The notes under the pieces: generated by a model
Told to the model about the DNA's origin: nothing
The model's input: only the letters and a program-made list of their open reading frames with translations
Database searches by the model: none
Program-made: the position numbers and the translations under genes
In this document: in pieces, positions 30,259 through 38,762 of the stretch
Numbering within the stretch: position 1 is the first letter of the stretch
Layout of the letters: every line of letters starts with the position of its first letter
DNA from: Parasphingorhabdus flavimaris
GTDB lineage: Bacteria; Pseudomonadota; Alphaproteobacteria; Sphingomonadales; Sphingomonadaceae
Reading direction: 5' to 3'
DNA length: 64,000 nt
NCBI RefSeq assembly: GCF_013371215.1
Contig: NZ_JABWMH010000002.1
Coordinates: 186,001 to 250,000 of the forward strand

Positions 30259-30531
30259 ATGCATTCCAAAAAAGCCGCAAACCACCTCCGCCGGATGGTG
30301 CCTTTTCTGATTACCGCATCCCTGGGATTATCGGTTACAGCCAGTGCCGCAGAGCCCGAACTTTCGGACGAAGTGCCGTCCGAAATCCCGGCCCCGACTC
30401 TGGATACCGACGGTGATGGCGTCATGGACGCATGGGATCGCAGCGGAGACGGACAACCGGACGCATGGGACACCGATGGCGACGGACAGCCCGATGCGCT
30501 CGACAATGATGGCGATGGAAAGCCTGACTAG
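30259..30531 (+). CDS. Small secreted protein with DxDGDG calcium-binding repeats
   Basis: A 90-residue exported protein. A signal peptide (about residues 1-31) is followed by a Pro/Glu segment and four thrombospondin-type-3-like repeats: DTDGDGVMDAWD, RSGDGQPDAWD, TDGDGQPDALD and NDGDGKPD. Such loops bind calcium in other proteins. AAGGAG lies 9 bases before the ATG. It is monocistronic, ending before a strong hairpin. Its role is unknown. Confidence 0.82.
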   Translation: MHSKKAANHLRRMVPFLITASLGLSVTASAAEPELSDEVPSEIPAPTLDTDGDGVMDAWDRSGDGQPDAWDTDGDGQPDALDNDGDGKPD

Positions 30532-30554
30532 GCCAGATATTCGATTATTATTGA

Positions 30555-30583
30555 AACACCGGGCCTGATTCTGGCCCGGTGTT
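30555..30583. terminator. Convergent terminator hairpin
   Basis: An 11-bp perfect stem (AACACCGGGCC and GGCCCGGTGTT) with a 7-base loop lies between the convergent 30259 gene and the 30584 gene, starting at the latter's stop codon. There is no long T-tract on either side, but its strength and position suggest a shared end for both transcripts. Confidence 0.7.
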
Positions 30584-31327
30584 CTACTGATACTGGCCGG
30601 GCGTCTTGTTGGTTTCGAACACTTCCTCGAACATGCTGAGCATTGCTGCCTTGCTCTGCCGGTCCGCCGATGCGTCATATTTGACTGCGTCCATCGACCG
30701 GGAGCTGCTGTTGATATCGGTAAATCCGTGGAGCACGCCGGAATAGATGTGAACGTGGCAATCGGCGCCGGAAATATCCATTTCCTCCTGAAAAGAGCGA
30801 ACCTGTTTCGGCGGTACCAGCGGGTCGGCGCGGCCCTGAAACACCAATATCCTGCTTTTTATCGTCCCGCGCTTGGCTGGCAACGGTGTTGCCAGCAAGC
30901 CGTGAAAGCTAACCACTATCGCGATGTCCTCGCCGCCGCGGGCCATTTCCAGCACGATTTCTCCGCCCATGCCATAGCCGATCGCGCCGATCCGGTGGTT
31001 GCCGAGCTTTGACCGTTCGCGCAATTCGGTGAGCGCGCAGCGGAACCGCTCGCGGTAATATTCGGCATCCGCGCGCAGCTCGTTCGCCAGCGTGCGGGCT
31101 TCGCGCATGTCCTCGACGAATCCCTTGCCGTAAATATCACAGACCATCGCGCTATAGCCGAGCGCGGCCAGCCATCTCGCCCGATCATACATCTGCTTGG
31201 TCGGACCGGTGATGGTTGGCACGATCAAGATCGCCCCGCGCGGATAACGGCTGGGTTGAGCCATATATCCGGCCAATTCTACGTCACCGTGTCGATAGGT
31301 GAACTGCTGGACCTCGATGGAGCTCAT
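30584..31327 (-). CDS. Dienelactone-hydrolase-family protein lacking the nucleophile
   Basis: A 247-residue alpha/beta-hydrolase of the DLH family. The fold is clear: [24 protein letters not shown], the nucleophile elbow, then [13 protein letters not shown] with the acid and [10 protein letters not shown] with the His. At the elbow the sequence is [15 protein letters not shown], where family members have Cys or Ser at the third residue of G-x-C-x-G-G; here it is Gly. Either the enzyme is inactive, works differently or acts as a binder. The start overlaps cysK (ATGA), so it is translated with cysK. Confidence 0.86.
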   Translation of the reverse strand: MSSIEVQQFTYRHGDVELAGYMAQPSRYPRGAILIVPTITGPTKQMYDRARWLAALGYSAMVCDIYGKGFVEDMREARTLANELRADAEYYRERFRCALTELRERSKLGNHRIGAIGYGMGGEIVLEMARGGEDIAIVVSFHGLLATPLPAKRGTIKSRILVFQGRADPLVPPKQVRSFQEEMDISGADCHVHIYSGVLHGFTDINSSSRSMDAVKYDASADRQSKAAMLSMFEEVFETNKTPGQYQ

Positions 31328-32244
31328 TCTTCGGGCAAGAACTCTGGAACCGACAGATAGCGTTCGCCGGTGTCATAATTGAAGCCGAGGATTCTGGCCT
31401 CAGGGCCGAGATCCGGAAGCTTTTGCGCAATCGCCGCCAGCGTCGCGCCGGATGATATGCCGACCAGCATTCCCTCTTCCCTCGCGGCTTTCAGCGCCAT
31501 GGCCTTGGCGTCGGCCGGTTCGACCTTGATTGCGCCGTCGATGGACTGGGTGTGGAGATTGCCCGGGATGAAGCCGGCACCAATGCCCTGGATCGGATGG
31601 GGACCCGGCTGGCCGCCGCTGATCACGGGAGAGGCAGAGGGTTCGACGGCATAGACTTTCAAATGGCTCCAATGTTCCTTCAGCACTTCTGCAACACCGG
31701 TGATATGACCGCCCGTTCCGACGCCGGTGATGATCGCGTCGAGCGGATCATCCTTGAAATCATTGAGAATCTCTATGGCGGTGGTGCGCTTGTGGACTTC
31801 GAAATTGGCGGGATTTTCGAATTGCTGCGGCATCCATGCGCCGGGAGTCTGGTCGATCAGCTCCTGTGCCCGTTCGATCGCGCCCTTCATGCCTTTTTCT
31901 TTCGGGCTGAGATCAAAGCTCGCGCCATAGGCGAGCATCAGGCGCCGGCGTTCGAGCGACATCGACTCGGGCATGACCAATATCAGTCTGTAACCCTTGA
32001 CCGCCGCCACCATCGCCAGCCCGACGCCGGTATTGCCCGATGTCGGCTCGATGATTGTGCCGCCGGGCTTGAGCGCGCCGGATTTTTCCGCATCTTCGAT
32101 CATCGCAAGACCGATCCGGTCCTTGATCGATCCGCCCGGGTTGGAGCGTTCCGACTTGATCCAGACATTGGCGTCGCCGAACAGGCGCTGCATCTTGATA
32201 TGGGGAGTATTTCCGATTGTTTCGAGAATGTTATTGGCAATCAT
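31324..32244 (-). CDS. cysK: Cysteine synthase A
   Basis: A 306-residue PLP enzyme that makes cysteine from O-acetylserine and sulfide. The PLP Lys is in [15 protein letters not shown], the substrate loop is [12 protein letters not shown], and the phosphate-binding loop is [14 protein letters not shown]. The C-terminal segment ([14 protein letters not shown]) is typical. It lies 15 bases after the MFS gene on the same strand and overlaps the DLH-like gene. Confidence 0.95.
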   Translation of the reverse strand: MIANNILETIGNTPHIKMQRLFGDANVWIKSERSNPGGSIKDRIGLAMIEDAEKSGALKPGGTIIEPTSGNTGVGLAMVAAVKGYRLILVMPESMSLERRRLMLAYGASFDLSPKEKGMKGAIERAQELIDQTPGAWMPQQFENPANFEVHKRTTAIEILNDFKDDPLDAIITGVGTGGHITGVAEVLKEHWSHLKVYAVEPSASPVISGGQPGPHPIQGIGAGFIPGNLHTQSIDGAIKVEPADAKAMALKAAREEGMLVGISSGATLAAIAQKLPDLGPEARILGFNYDTGERYLSVPEFLPEE

Positions 32245-32259
32245 TATCCTGCACTCCTG

Positions 32260-33576
32260 TTATCTTTTCATTCCTGCTGCCGGTTCGGATTCGAGATCTT
32301 CCGGCGGATCAAATGTCTTGGCAGCACCGAGTTGGGGGAACAGGCGCGACCATAGTCCGGTGACCACTATAGCACCGGCACCGCCCGCGACAATGGCCGC
32401 AATCGGTCCGACCAGAACCGCGAGGCCTCCGGACAGTGCGTCGCCAAGTTCGTTTGATGCGCTGATCGTCATCTGGCTGACCGCGCCGACGCGTCCGCGC
32501 TTGGCGTCCGGCGTGTGCAGCTGGATCAGGGAACTGCGGACATAGACCCCGAACATGTCGGCGGCACCGCATATTCCGAGGCAGGCCATCGAGAGATAGA
32601 GGTTGGTGCTGAGACCGAAGCCGATTGTGCCCAGACCAAATACGGCCATGGCAACCAGCATGCTGTTGCCGACATTCTTGCTCAGCGGGGCGAAGGAAAA
32701 GATCAGCGCGACGATCACCGCGCCCACGGCCGGCGAGGCCGCCAGCAGCGACAGGCCGATTTCACCGGCGTTTAATATATCCTTGGCAAATACCGGGATC
32801 ATGGCGGTTGCACCGGCGAGGAACATGACCAGCAGGTCAAGCGTGATTGCTCCCAGCACCAGCTTGTTGGTCCAGACATAGGCCATGCCGTCGCCGACCT
32901 GTTGCAGCGGGCTTTTGGTCTTGTCGGCTGCAGCCCGCGGCACCGGGCCGATCAGGAAAATCGCCAGCGTCGCCAGCGTATAAAGCGCTGCGCAGACAAA
33001 ATAGGGCAGGGCCGCATCGACCTTGTAGAGCGGGCCGGCCATGCCGGGACCGGCTATGACGCCGACTTGCCAGGCGATGGTCGAGAGCGCAATCGCGCGG
33101 GGCAACGATGCCTTCGGAACAAGATTGGGCGCCAGTGACGTGATTGCGGGTCCCAGAAAGGCACGGCAAATGCCGAGCAATACGGCAATCACGTAGATCG
33201 ACCCGAGCGTGATTCCGCCCGACGCGGTCATCAGGCCGAGCGCAAGCGCAATCAGGGCCTGCGCCGCGAGCACGATGCGGGCGATCCAGCGGCGATCCAT
33301 ATGGTCGGCGACCCAGCCGACCAGCGGGGTCAGGATGAACAGTGGCACGAACTGGAGCAATCCGAGCAGACCCAATATGCCGGCCGACGCGCTTATGCCC
33401 ATGTCCTCACGCGCCAGATTATAGGCCTGCCAGCCGAGGATCAGCATCATCGCATAAAGCGCGAACATCGACGCCAGGCGCGAGAACCAGAGATAGCGAT
33501 AATTGGCTATGGTAAAGGGATGTGGTGCGGGGCTGATCACGAGATGACTGCTAGCGATTCCCGTAACTTGCTGCAA
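32260..33576 (-). CDS. MFS transporter (EntS/MFS_3-like)
   Basis: A 438-residue membrane transporter with about 12 hydrophobic segments. The family signatures include NYRYLWFSRLASMFALYAM near the N-terminus and LVGWVADHMDRRWIARIVL (loop 2-3 motif), resembling MFS_3/enterobactin-exporter-like members. It is transcribed with cysK. The open frame starts at a TTG (33576) with no clear ribosome site; a GTG at 33540 is an alternative. The substrate is unknown. Confidence 0.86.
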   Translation of the reverse strand: MQQVTGIASSHLVISPAPHPFTIANYRYLWFSRLASMFALYAMMLILGWQAYNLAREDMGISASAGILGLLGLLQFVPLFILTPLVGWVADHMDRRWIARIVLAAQALIALALGLMTASGGITLGSIYVIAVLLGICRAFLGPAITSLAPNLVPKASLPRAIALSTIAWQVGVIAGPGMAGPLYKVDAALPYFVCAALYTLATLAIFLIGPVPRAAADKTKSPLQQVGDGMAYVWTNKLVLGAITLDLLVMFLAGATAMIPVFAKDILNAGEIGLSLLAASPAVGAVIVALIFSFAPLSKNVGNSMLVAMAVFGLGTIGFGLSTNLYLSMACLGICGAADMFGVYVRSSLIQLHTPDAKRGRVGAVSQMTISASNELGDALSGGLAVLVGPIAAIVAGGAGAIVVTGLWSRLFPQLGAAKTFDPPEDLESEPAAGMKR

Positions 33577-33707
33577 TCAATTCATGCCCGCACGGAAAGA
33601 TTCGGACGCCCCGCAGTTCGTCGAATATGGCTGGCCAAGCGACCGGCGACTATGCCAATCAACAGGTACGATAATAATCGAATGGAATATTCCCCGGGGA
33701 GATGAAA

Positions 33708-35432
33708 ATGAAAATGCGCAATCTATTGCTGGCGGTATCGCTGGCCGCCTTGACCGTGAGCGGATGCAAGAAAATCGAGGCCGAACCGGTCGCGGCGATG
33801 AAGATTGATCAATCGAGCGCCTGGGGCAGCTATCTCTCCGGCTTTCTGGACGGTTATTTCCCGGTAAATCCGAATTTCGCCGTCTATCAGGGCAAGCATG
33901 AATTTGACGGCCAGCTTCCCGACTGGAGCGCTGAAGGCCTCAAAAAGGCCGTCGACATCCGCAAACAGGCGATTGCCGACGCGCTGGCGATCGACGCTGC
34001 CGACCTGAGCGAAGCGGAAAAATTTGAACGGGATTATCTGGTCAACGTGATGGAGGGCGAGCTTTTCTGGCTGGAAACCGCTGACTCTCCACACAAGAAT
34101 CCGGCTTATTATGTCGGCGCGCTCGATCCCAATGTCTATATCGCCCGGCCCTATGCGGATGCGGCAACGCGGATGAAGGCGTTTATCAAATATGCCAATG
34201 CGGTCCCGGTGGCGGCCCAGCAGATCAAGGACAATCTGAAGCTGCCGCTGCCCGAAACCTATCTCAAATTCGGGCAAGCCGGCTTCGGCGGTTTTGCCGA
34301 CTATTTTACCGGGGACGCAAAGGCCGCCTTTGCCGAGGTGAAGGATCCCGAACTCCAGCGACAGTTTGATGTTGCCGCGGCGGCGGCGGCTGCGGCGATG
34401 AAGGACCTGGCGGGTCATATCGGCTCGGTTCCGGCGACCAGCGACGGCTTTGCACTGGGCGCCGAAAAATTTGCCGCGATGGTGAGCAAGACCGAGGGCG
34501 TCAATGTCTCGCTCGACGAACTGGAAGCCATCGGTCGGGCCGATCTCAAGCGCAACCAGGCGGCTCTGGCCAAGGCTTGCGGCAAATTTGCGCCGGGCGC
34601 GAGCATCGTTGACTGTTTTGCGAAAATGGCAGCCAACAAGCCGGAGAAGGGGCCGGTGCAGGAAGCCCGCGACCAGTTGCCGCCATTGCGCGAATTTTTG
34701 ATCGAGAAAGATCTCGTGAGCATCCCCGGCACCGAAGTCGCGCAAGTCGAGGAATCGCCGCCCTACAACCGGCAGAACAGCGCCTATATCGACATTCCCG
34801 GACCATATGAAAAAGGCCTGCCGAGCGTCTATTATATCTCGCCACCGGACCCGTCCTGGGACGAGGCAACCCGCGCCGCCTATATTCCCGGCAAGATGGA
34901 TCTGCTCGGCACCACGATCCACGAGGTCTGGCCCGGCCATTTTCTGAACTTCCTCCACGCCAACCGCGCCGAATCGATCTTTGGCAAATTGTTCGTCGGC
35001 TATGCCTTTGCCGAAGGCTGGGCCCATTATACCGAAGAGATGATGGTCGAAGCCGGCCTGCACGATGGTGATCCGGAAACCAAAATCGGGCAATTGTCCA
35101 ACGCGCTGCTGCGCAACTGCCGCTATCTCTCGGCCATCGGCCTGCACGCCCGCGGGATGACGGTCGAGCAGAGCCTCGATATGTTCCGGAAGCAATGCTA
35201 TCAGGACCTTGGCAACGCCACCCAGCAGGCAGCGCGCGGAACCTATGATCCGGCCTATCTCAACTATACAATGGGCAAGCTGATGATCCGCAAGCTGCGC
35301 GAAGACTGGACCGGCGGTGATCGTGGCAAATGGAAGGCCTTCCACGACGAATTCCTCAGCTACGGTGGACCGCCGATTCCGATGGTCCGCAAGGCGATGA
35401 TGAAGGAAGCCGAAGCCAGGGCGGTCTTCTAG
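33708..35432 (+). CDS. DUF885 lipoprotein, probable metallopeptidase
   Basis: A 574-residue exported lipoprotein; the lipobox is LTVSGC. The DUF885 domain has a zinc-site-like TIHEVWPGHFLNFLHA and a second segment FAEGWAHYTEEMM, as in gluzincin peptidases of the family, so a periplasmic peptidase is likely. In-frame ATGs occur at 33702, 33708 and 33714; 33708 is best spaced from CGGGGAG. It ends before a GC hairpin at 35448. Confidence 0.9.
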   Translation: MKMRNLLLAVSLAALTVSGCKKIEAEPVAAMKIDQSSAWGSYLSGFLDGYFPVNPNFAVYQGKHEFDGQLPDWSAEGLKKAVDIRKQAIADALAIDAADLSEAEKFERDYLVNVMEGELFWLETADSPHKNPAYYVGALDPNVYIARPYADAATRMKAFIKYANAVPVAAQQIKDNLKLPLPETYLKFGQAGFGGFADYFTGDAKAAFAEVKDPELQRQFDVAAAAAAAAMKDLAGHIGSVPATSDGFALGAEKFAAMVSKTEGVNVSLDELEAIGRADLKRNQAALAKACGKFAPGASIVDCFAKMAANKPEKGPVQEARDQLPPLREFLIEKDLVSIPGTEVAQVEESPPYNRQNSAYIDIPGPYEKGLPSVYYISPPDPSWDEATRAAYIPGKMDLLGTTIHEVWPGHFLNFLHANRAESIFGKLFVGYAFAEGWAHYTEEMMVEAGLHDGDPETKIGQLSNALLRNCRYLSAIGLHARGMTVEQSLDMFRKQCYQDLGNATQQAARGTYDPAYLNYTMGKLMIRKLREDWTGGDRGKWKAFHDEFLSYGGPPIPMVRKAMMKEAEARAVF

Positions 35433-35447
35433 CGATTATGGCAACCA

Positions 35448-35473
35448 GGGGTGCCTGCCGGCGCAGGCGCCCC
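35448..35473 (+). terminator. GC-rich hairpin after the DUF885 gene
   Basis: An 11-bp stem (GGGGTGCCTGC with GCAGGCGCCCC, one G-U pair) and a 4-base loop lies 16 bases after the stop codon. There is no T-tract. The sequence resembles a common sphingomonad GC hairpin, so it could be a repeat or a terminator. Confidence 0.45.
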
Positions 35474-35603
35474 GTTGCGCCCGTTAAGGCTGGTCCTTAA
35501 CATTCCCGCCACCGCCGTACCGCTGCGGGACGGCCCGAAAAACGGCGGTTTCTTGCCCGCATATCCATGGTAAATACTCCCTTAACGAATGGAGTATTCA
35601 GTG

Positions 35604-36296
35604 ATGGTCGAAAAAATCGCATATCGGGTGAGCGCGTCGATCCTGCTGCTGACGGGCCTGGCAATTGTCGCGATGCTGGTCATGGGACTGACCCGCGCCG
35701 ATGCCGGCTCTTCTTCCCAGCGGACGACCGAAGCCGTTGCCGACAGCGCGGCACCCGAAGCGGTCGTGGAGAATGTCTCCGTGGCCGGGCCGATTGCGGA
35801 GCAACCAGCTGAAATTGTGGATAAACTCCCGCTGAGTGACAAATTTGTGGTTAAGCGCATCCTCCAGATCGACGAGCCTTTTGTGCACGGCTATTTCAAA
35901 TGGGACGACGAGGGCGTGCCAGCGGGTGAGCTGGTGGTGACGGTCGATCTTAAGGCCGAGAGCATTTCGGTCTTTCGCGGCGGCTATGAAATCGGAGCTG
36001 CGGTGATCACTTTCGGCGACTCGCTCAAGCCCACACCGACCGGCGTCTTCCCGATCACCCAGAAGAACAAGGACCATGTCTCCAATATCTACGGTTCGCC
36101 CATGCCCTATATGATGCGACTGACCAATGACGGGATTGCGATCCACGCCTCGGACGTCAAATGGGGCTGGGGCACACGCGGCTGCATCGGCGTACCACTG
36201 GAATTTGCACGGCTTTTGTTCGAGCAGGCCAGCCTCGGTGACCGGGTGATTGTCACCAACGGCAAGATGATGGGTGTGGGCGACTCCATATTGTAG
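35604..36296 (+). CDS. L,D-transpeptidase (YkuD domain)
   Basis: A 230-residue protein with an N-terminal membrane anchor or signal (SASILLLTGLAIVAMLVMGL), an Ala/Val/Glu-rich linker, then the YkuD domain: LVVTVDLKAESISVFRG, TPTGVFPITQK, and the active site AIHASDVKWGWGTRGCIGVP. The Cys nucleophile is present; the second His of the usual motif is Arg and the H-to-C spacing is short. It would cross-link peptidoglycan or attach envelope proteins. ATG 35604 is preferred because GGAG lies 9 bases upstream. Confidence 0.88.
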   Translation: MVEKIAYRVSASILLLTGLAIVAMLVMGLTRADAGSSSQRTTEAVADSAAPEAVVENVSVAGPIAEQPAEIVDKLPLSDKFVVKRILQIDEPFVHGYFKWDDEGVPAGELVVTVDLKAESISVFRGGYEIGAAVITFGDSLKPTPTGVFPITQKNKDHVSNIYGSPMPYMMRLTNDGIAIHASDVKWGWGTRGCIGVPLEFARLLFEQASLGDRVIVTNGKMMGVGDSIL

Positions 36297-36328
36297 GACT
36301 GGATCCCCGCGATACCAATCGATGAACG

Positions 36329-37396
36329 CTAGATTTCAACCGGTTTCTGATAATCGTTGATTGCCTCGAAAATGGTGGTCAGTGCACGGCGTTCGTCTTC
36401 GGAGATTTCCGGACGCCAGATTTCGAACAGCAAGATCACCCGTCGCTGATCGCTGCGGTTCCAGGCTTCATGCTCGAAACTGTCGTCAAAAATAAGTGCT
36501 TCTCCCGCTTTCCAGGGACGGGTTTCTCCGCCGACACGCAAGGCACAATCGGGCGGCAGCACCAACGGGATGTGGCAGATCAGCCGGGTGTTGAGCATGC
36601 CATAATGTGGCGCAATGTGGGTCCCCGGTTCAAGCACAGAATAAAGGGCCATGGGAGAACGATCCTGAATAACCGGGATCGGCGCGCCTGCCAACGCAGC
36701 CATGGTCTTCGGGCAATGAACCGAGTTTTCCGTAACTTCGATGCCGTCTTTCCAGAAATAATGGGCACCCCAACTGGGATCGTCGAGCAGCGGGTTATTG
36801 GGCCGGGGCCGGTTGGGCTGGCCCTGTACATAGGGTTCGAATTCCTGCGTCCGCGTAATCACGCCTTGCAATTCTTCCTGCATGTCCGGAATGGCAGCTT
36901 CCAGTTCGACCAGCCACGGAAATTCCGATCTTTCGTAAAATTCCCGCTGTGGCATGCCAGGGTAATAGAACACCGAAGGCTTCTGGTAGAATATTTCCTT
37001 GCGACCCATAAGCAGGTCGATGGCCTGGCGAACCGGGATCGGTGTGTCGTTGCCGGCCAGTCCGGATTCATCCAGTTTGCGGAACAAAAAGGCTTCAAAA
37101 CGGCCATGGGCCCCGGCCAGAAATTCTTCCGCCTGCTTGATCTTGGGCCGTAAGTCATCTGAAACCGCCGCACCCACGCTGACCATATTCAATGCCGCCT
37201 TGTAAAAACCGTTTGCCGCGCGGTCATCATTGGTCCTGGCCTTGAGTTCGCCCATCATGAACAGGGCCGTCAGATGGCGCTTGTCGATCGACAGCAGTCT
37301 TTGTAATGCCTTTTCTTCGCCGGTAACATCGCCGCTGTGCAATGCGGCTTCCGCCTCTCCAAGCAAGGATTCGATAGTTTCAGGATGTATGCTCAT
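36329..37396 (-). CDS. Aspartyl/asparaginyl beta-hydroxylase with N-terminal TPR-like region
   Basis: A 355-residue relative of the gene at 29201, with an extra helical, TPR-like N-terminus (about residues 1-100: GEAEAALHSGDVTGEEKALQ, NGFYKAALNMV). The oxygenase core has LEPGTHIAPHYGMLNTRLICH, ALIFDDSFEHEAWNRSDQRR and VILLFEIWRP. It retains the two metal His and the 2-oxoglutarate Arg. The true start is the ATG at 37396; the frame opens further at 37465. Both paralogues end with the same DQRRVILL block. Confidence 0.88.
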   Translation of the reverse strand: MSIHPETIESLLGEAEAALHSGDVTGEEKALQRLLSIDKRHLTALFMMGELKARTNDDRAANGFYKAALNMVSVGAAVSDDLRPKIKQAEEFLAGAHGRFEAFLFRKLDESGLAGNDTPIPVRQAIDLLMGRKEIFYQKPSVFYYPGMPQREFYERSEFPWLVELEAAIPDMQEELQGVITRTQEFEPYVQGQPNRPRPNNPLLDDPSWGAHYFWKDGIEVTENSVHCPKTMAALAGAPIPVIQDRSPMALYSVLEPGTHIAPHYGMLNTRLICHIPLVLPPDCALRVGGETRPWKAGEALIFDDSFEHEAWNRSDQRRVILLFEIWRPEISEDERRALTTIFEAINDYQKPVEI

Positions 37397-37816
37397 GGCC
37401 GGTTTATAGCGCAGTCCCTCGAGTAGACAAGCGGGTCCACAGATAGATTTGCCGACCCTGTTCATGGTGGCAAAAGGGCCACTTAAGATGATCCGGACGT
37501 GGCAAGCGTTGTTGATTTGTGCTGATTTCTAGAGCAACTGGCTGACGAGAATATTATGTCGGCAAGCAAGGCTCAAGCCTTACAAAAGCCTTTTGACTTC
37601 CTATATGTTCAATAGGCCTTCGTGATTGCCAATCTGCAATCCCCACCGGCATTGTCTCTTCACGCTCAAAAATTCCTTTGATCGGCTTTCCTGAGGCAGG
37701 ACATCATTCGCAGCACTATCGTTTGAGTTTGTTCGCCGTCTGCCGATCCGGTCGCTTGTTTTCTTTGCAATGACCCGCTGGCTGCCGCGCGAAAACCACC
37801 CCTGGAAGGAAATATC
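37397..37816. other. 420-base non-coding spacer
   Basis: Between the divergent AspH-like gene and the small gene at 37817. It holds no plausible coding frame. A 6-bp inverted repeat (AAGGCT-CA-AGCCTT, about 37567-37580) is the only symmetrical element I noticed. Promoters for both flanking genes must lie here, but I cannot place them with confidence. No tRNA-like fold was recognised. Confidence 0.5.
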
Positions 37817-37957
37817 ATGGCCAAGTCACAGAAGAAATCCAATCGCGAGGTCCGCAAACCCAAGGCTGAGAAGAAAAAGACCAATGCGTCCAATCCTTCG
37901 GCCAAGCCGGGCGTAGTGGCGGGCCTTGAAAACATGAAAAACAATCGCGGGTCCTAG
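37817..37957 (+). CDS. Small basic Lys/Asn-rich protein
   Basis: A 46-residue, very basic protein. The sequence begins MAKSQKKSNREVRKPKAEKK and ends GVVAGLENMKNNRGS. Similar short proteins with MAKSQKKS starts are common in sphingomonads. TGGAAGGA gives a good ribosome site 9 bases before the ATG. It may bind nucleic acid, judging only from its charge. It is followed within 40 bases by another small gene. Confidence 0.75.
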   Translation: MAKSQKKSNREVRKPKAEKKKTNASNPSAKPGVVAGLENMKNNRGS

Positions 37958-37993
37958 GATGACAATCCGGACGCCAAATACAGGACAAAGATA

Positions 37994-38236
37994 ATGCGCG
38001 TAAAAGCCGCTACATGCCGCGAACAGGAAGCGCGGCAACTCGATCTCGCTGCCAATGACCCTCTAGAGACCCGTCGCATCGTCGCTGCGGCTGCCGCCAA
38101 GGCATGGGGTCTCGAAGCGATCCAGGCCGAAAGGCGAGAAGCCGGCCATCTCAGCCCGCGCGACAAGCTCGACGCGGAGATCACGTCCGAATTTGCCGAT
38201 GAAGACGCCGCAAACGCGTTGCAGGGCGGCTCCTGA
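37994..38236 (+). CDS. Small helical Ala/Glu-rich protein
   Basis: An 80-residue soluble protein predicted to be mostly helical: QEARQLDLAANDPLETRRIV, AAAAAKAWGLEAIQAERREA, and DKLDAEITSEFADEDAAN. AGGACA precedes the ATG. It is followed directly by the 37-residue membrane protein gene. No family function is recognised; its place in the small-gene cluster suggests co-expression with its neighbours. Confidence 0.7.
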   Translation: MRVKAATCREQEARQLDLAANDPLETRRIVAAAAAKAWGLEAIQAERREAGHLSPRDKLDAEITSEFADEDAANALQGGS

Positions 38237-38237
38237 C

Positions 38238-38351
38238 ATGGAGCTTCGGCTGATAGTTGCCTATAGCCTGATCGTGCTGCTGGTTGGCGGTCTGAGCGCG
38301 GTCGTGATCGTTATCCGCAAGAAAAACAAAAGGAAACGCGGGGAATATTGA
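38238..38351 (+). CDS. 37-residue single-pass membrane protein
   Basis: A very short protein: a predicted transmembrane helix (LIVAYSLIVLLVGGLSAVVIVI) followed by a strongly basic tail (RKKNKRKRGEY). The ATG at 38238 begins one base after the previous gene's stop; the preceding CAGGGCGGC gives a plausible ribosome site. The positive-inside rule places the tail in the cytoplasm. Confidence 0.68.
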   Translation: MELRLIVAYSLIVLLVGGLSAVVIVIRKKNKRKRGEY

Positions 38352-38394
38352 GGGATGATGTCCCGGGTCCGCCGATCAAGGACGCGTTTGGTGA

Positions 38395-38423
38395 TTGACA
38401 GTTGCGGTCGATATGTGCACTAT
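38395..38423 (+). promoter_or_regulatory. Candidate promoter of the toxin-antitoxin pair
   Basis: A consensus TTGACA (38395-38400) is followed after 17 bases by CACTAT (38418-38423), a weak -10, about 38 bases before the toxin start. Position and a perfect -35 hexamer support it; the -10 is poor. Confidence 0.42.
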
Positions 38424-38460
38424 GGTGGACAATTGAGATGTGTAGCGTCATGATTGCTGG

Positions 38461-38754
38461 ATGGTTCAGATCGTTCGCACCGGGGTTTATGAGCGTTGGG
38501 TCCGGAAACTCAAGGACCGTCATGCAGTGGCTCGCATTTCGGTTGCTATCCGCAAGATTTCGCTGGGCAATTTGGGAGACGTCAAGCCGGTCGGCGGAGG
38601 CGTAAGCGAGGTCAGGATTGATTATGGTCCAGGATATCGGCTCTATTTTGTACAACGCTCGAGTGGCCATATCGTCATCTTGCTGTGCGGCGGCACAAAG
38701 AAACGGCAGGGTGCCGATATCGCGCGGGCGAAGGAAATGGCAGAAAACCTGTGA
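38461..38754 (+). CDS. RelE-superfamily toxin, HI1419 family
   Basis: A 97-residue toxin of the HI1419 family of addiction-module killer proteins. Conserved blocks are YERWVRKLKDRHAVARISVAI, GNLGDVKPVGGGVSEVRIDY, GPGYRLYFVQ and ILLCGGTKKRQGADIARAKEMA. Relatives cleave mRNA on the ribosome. The toxin gene precedes the antitoxin gene, the usual order in this family. It is the only toxin-antitoxin module in the window. Confidence 0.93.
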   Translation: MVQIVRTGVYERWVRKLKDRHAVARISVAIRKISLGNLGDVKPVGGGVSEVRIDYGPGYRLYFVQRSSGHIVILLCGGTKKRQGADIARAKEMAENL

Positions 38755-38762
38755 GTATCGTG

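Noticed and set aside
33723-35345. 540-residue open frame antisense to the DUF885 gene
   Set aside because: It is a mirror of a high-GC coding strand; no family motif, signal peptide or ribosome site, while the plus-strand frame has a lipobox and a metal site.
37397-37816. tRNA or small RNA in the long spacer
   Set aside because: No tRNA-like arms or conserved TTCGA-type loop seen, and only a 6-bp inverted repeat without T-tract.
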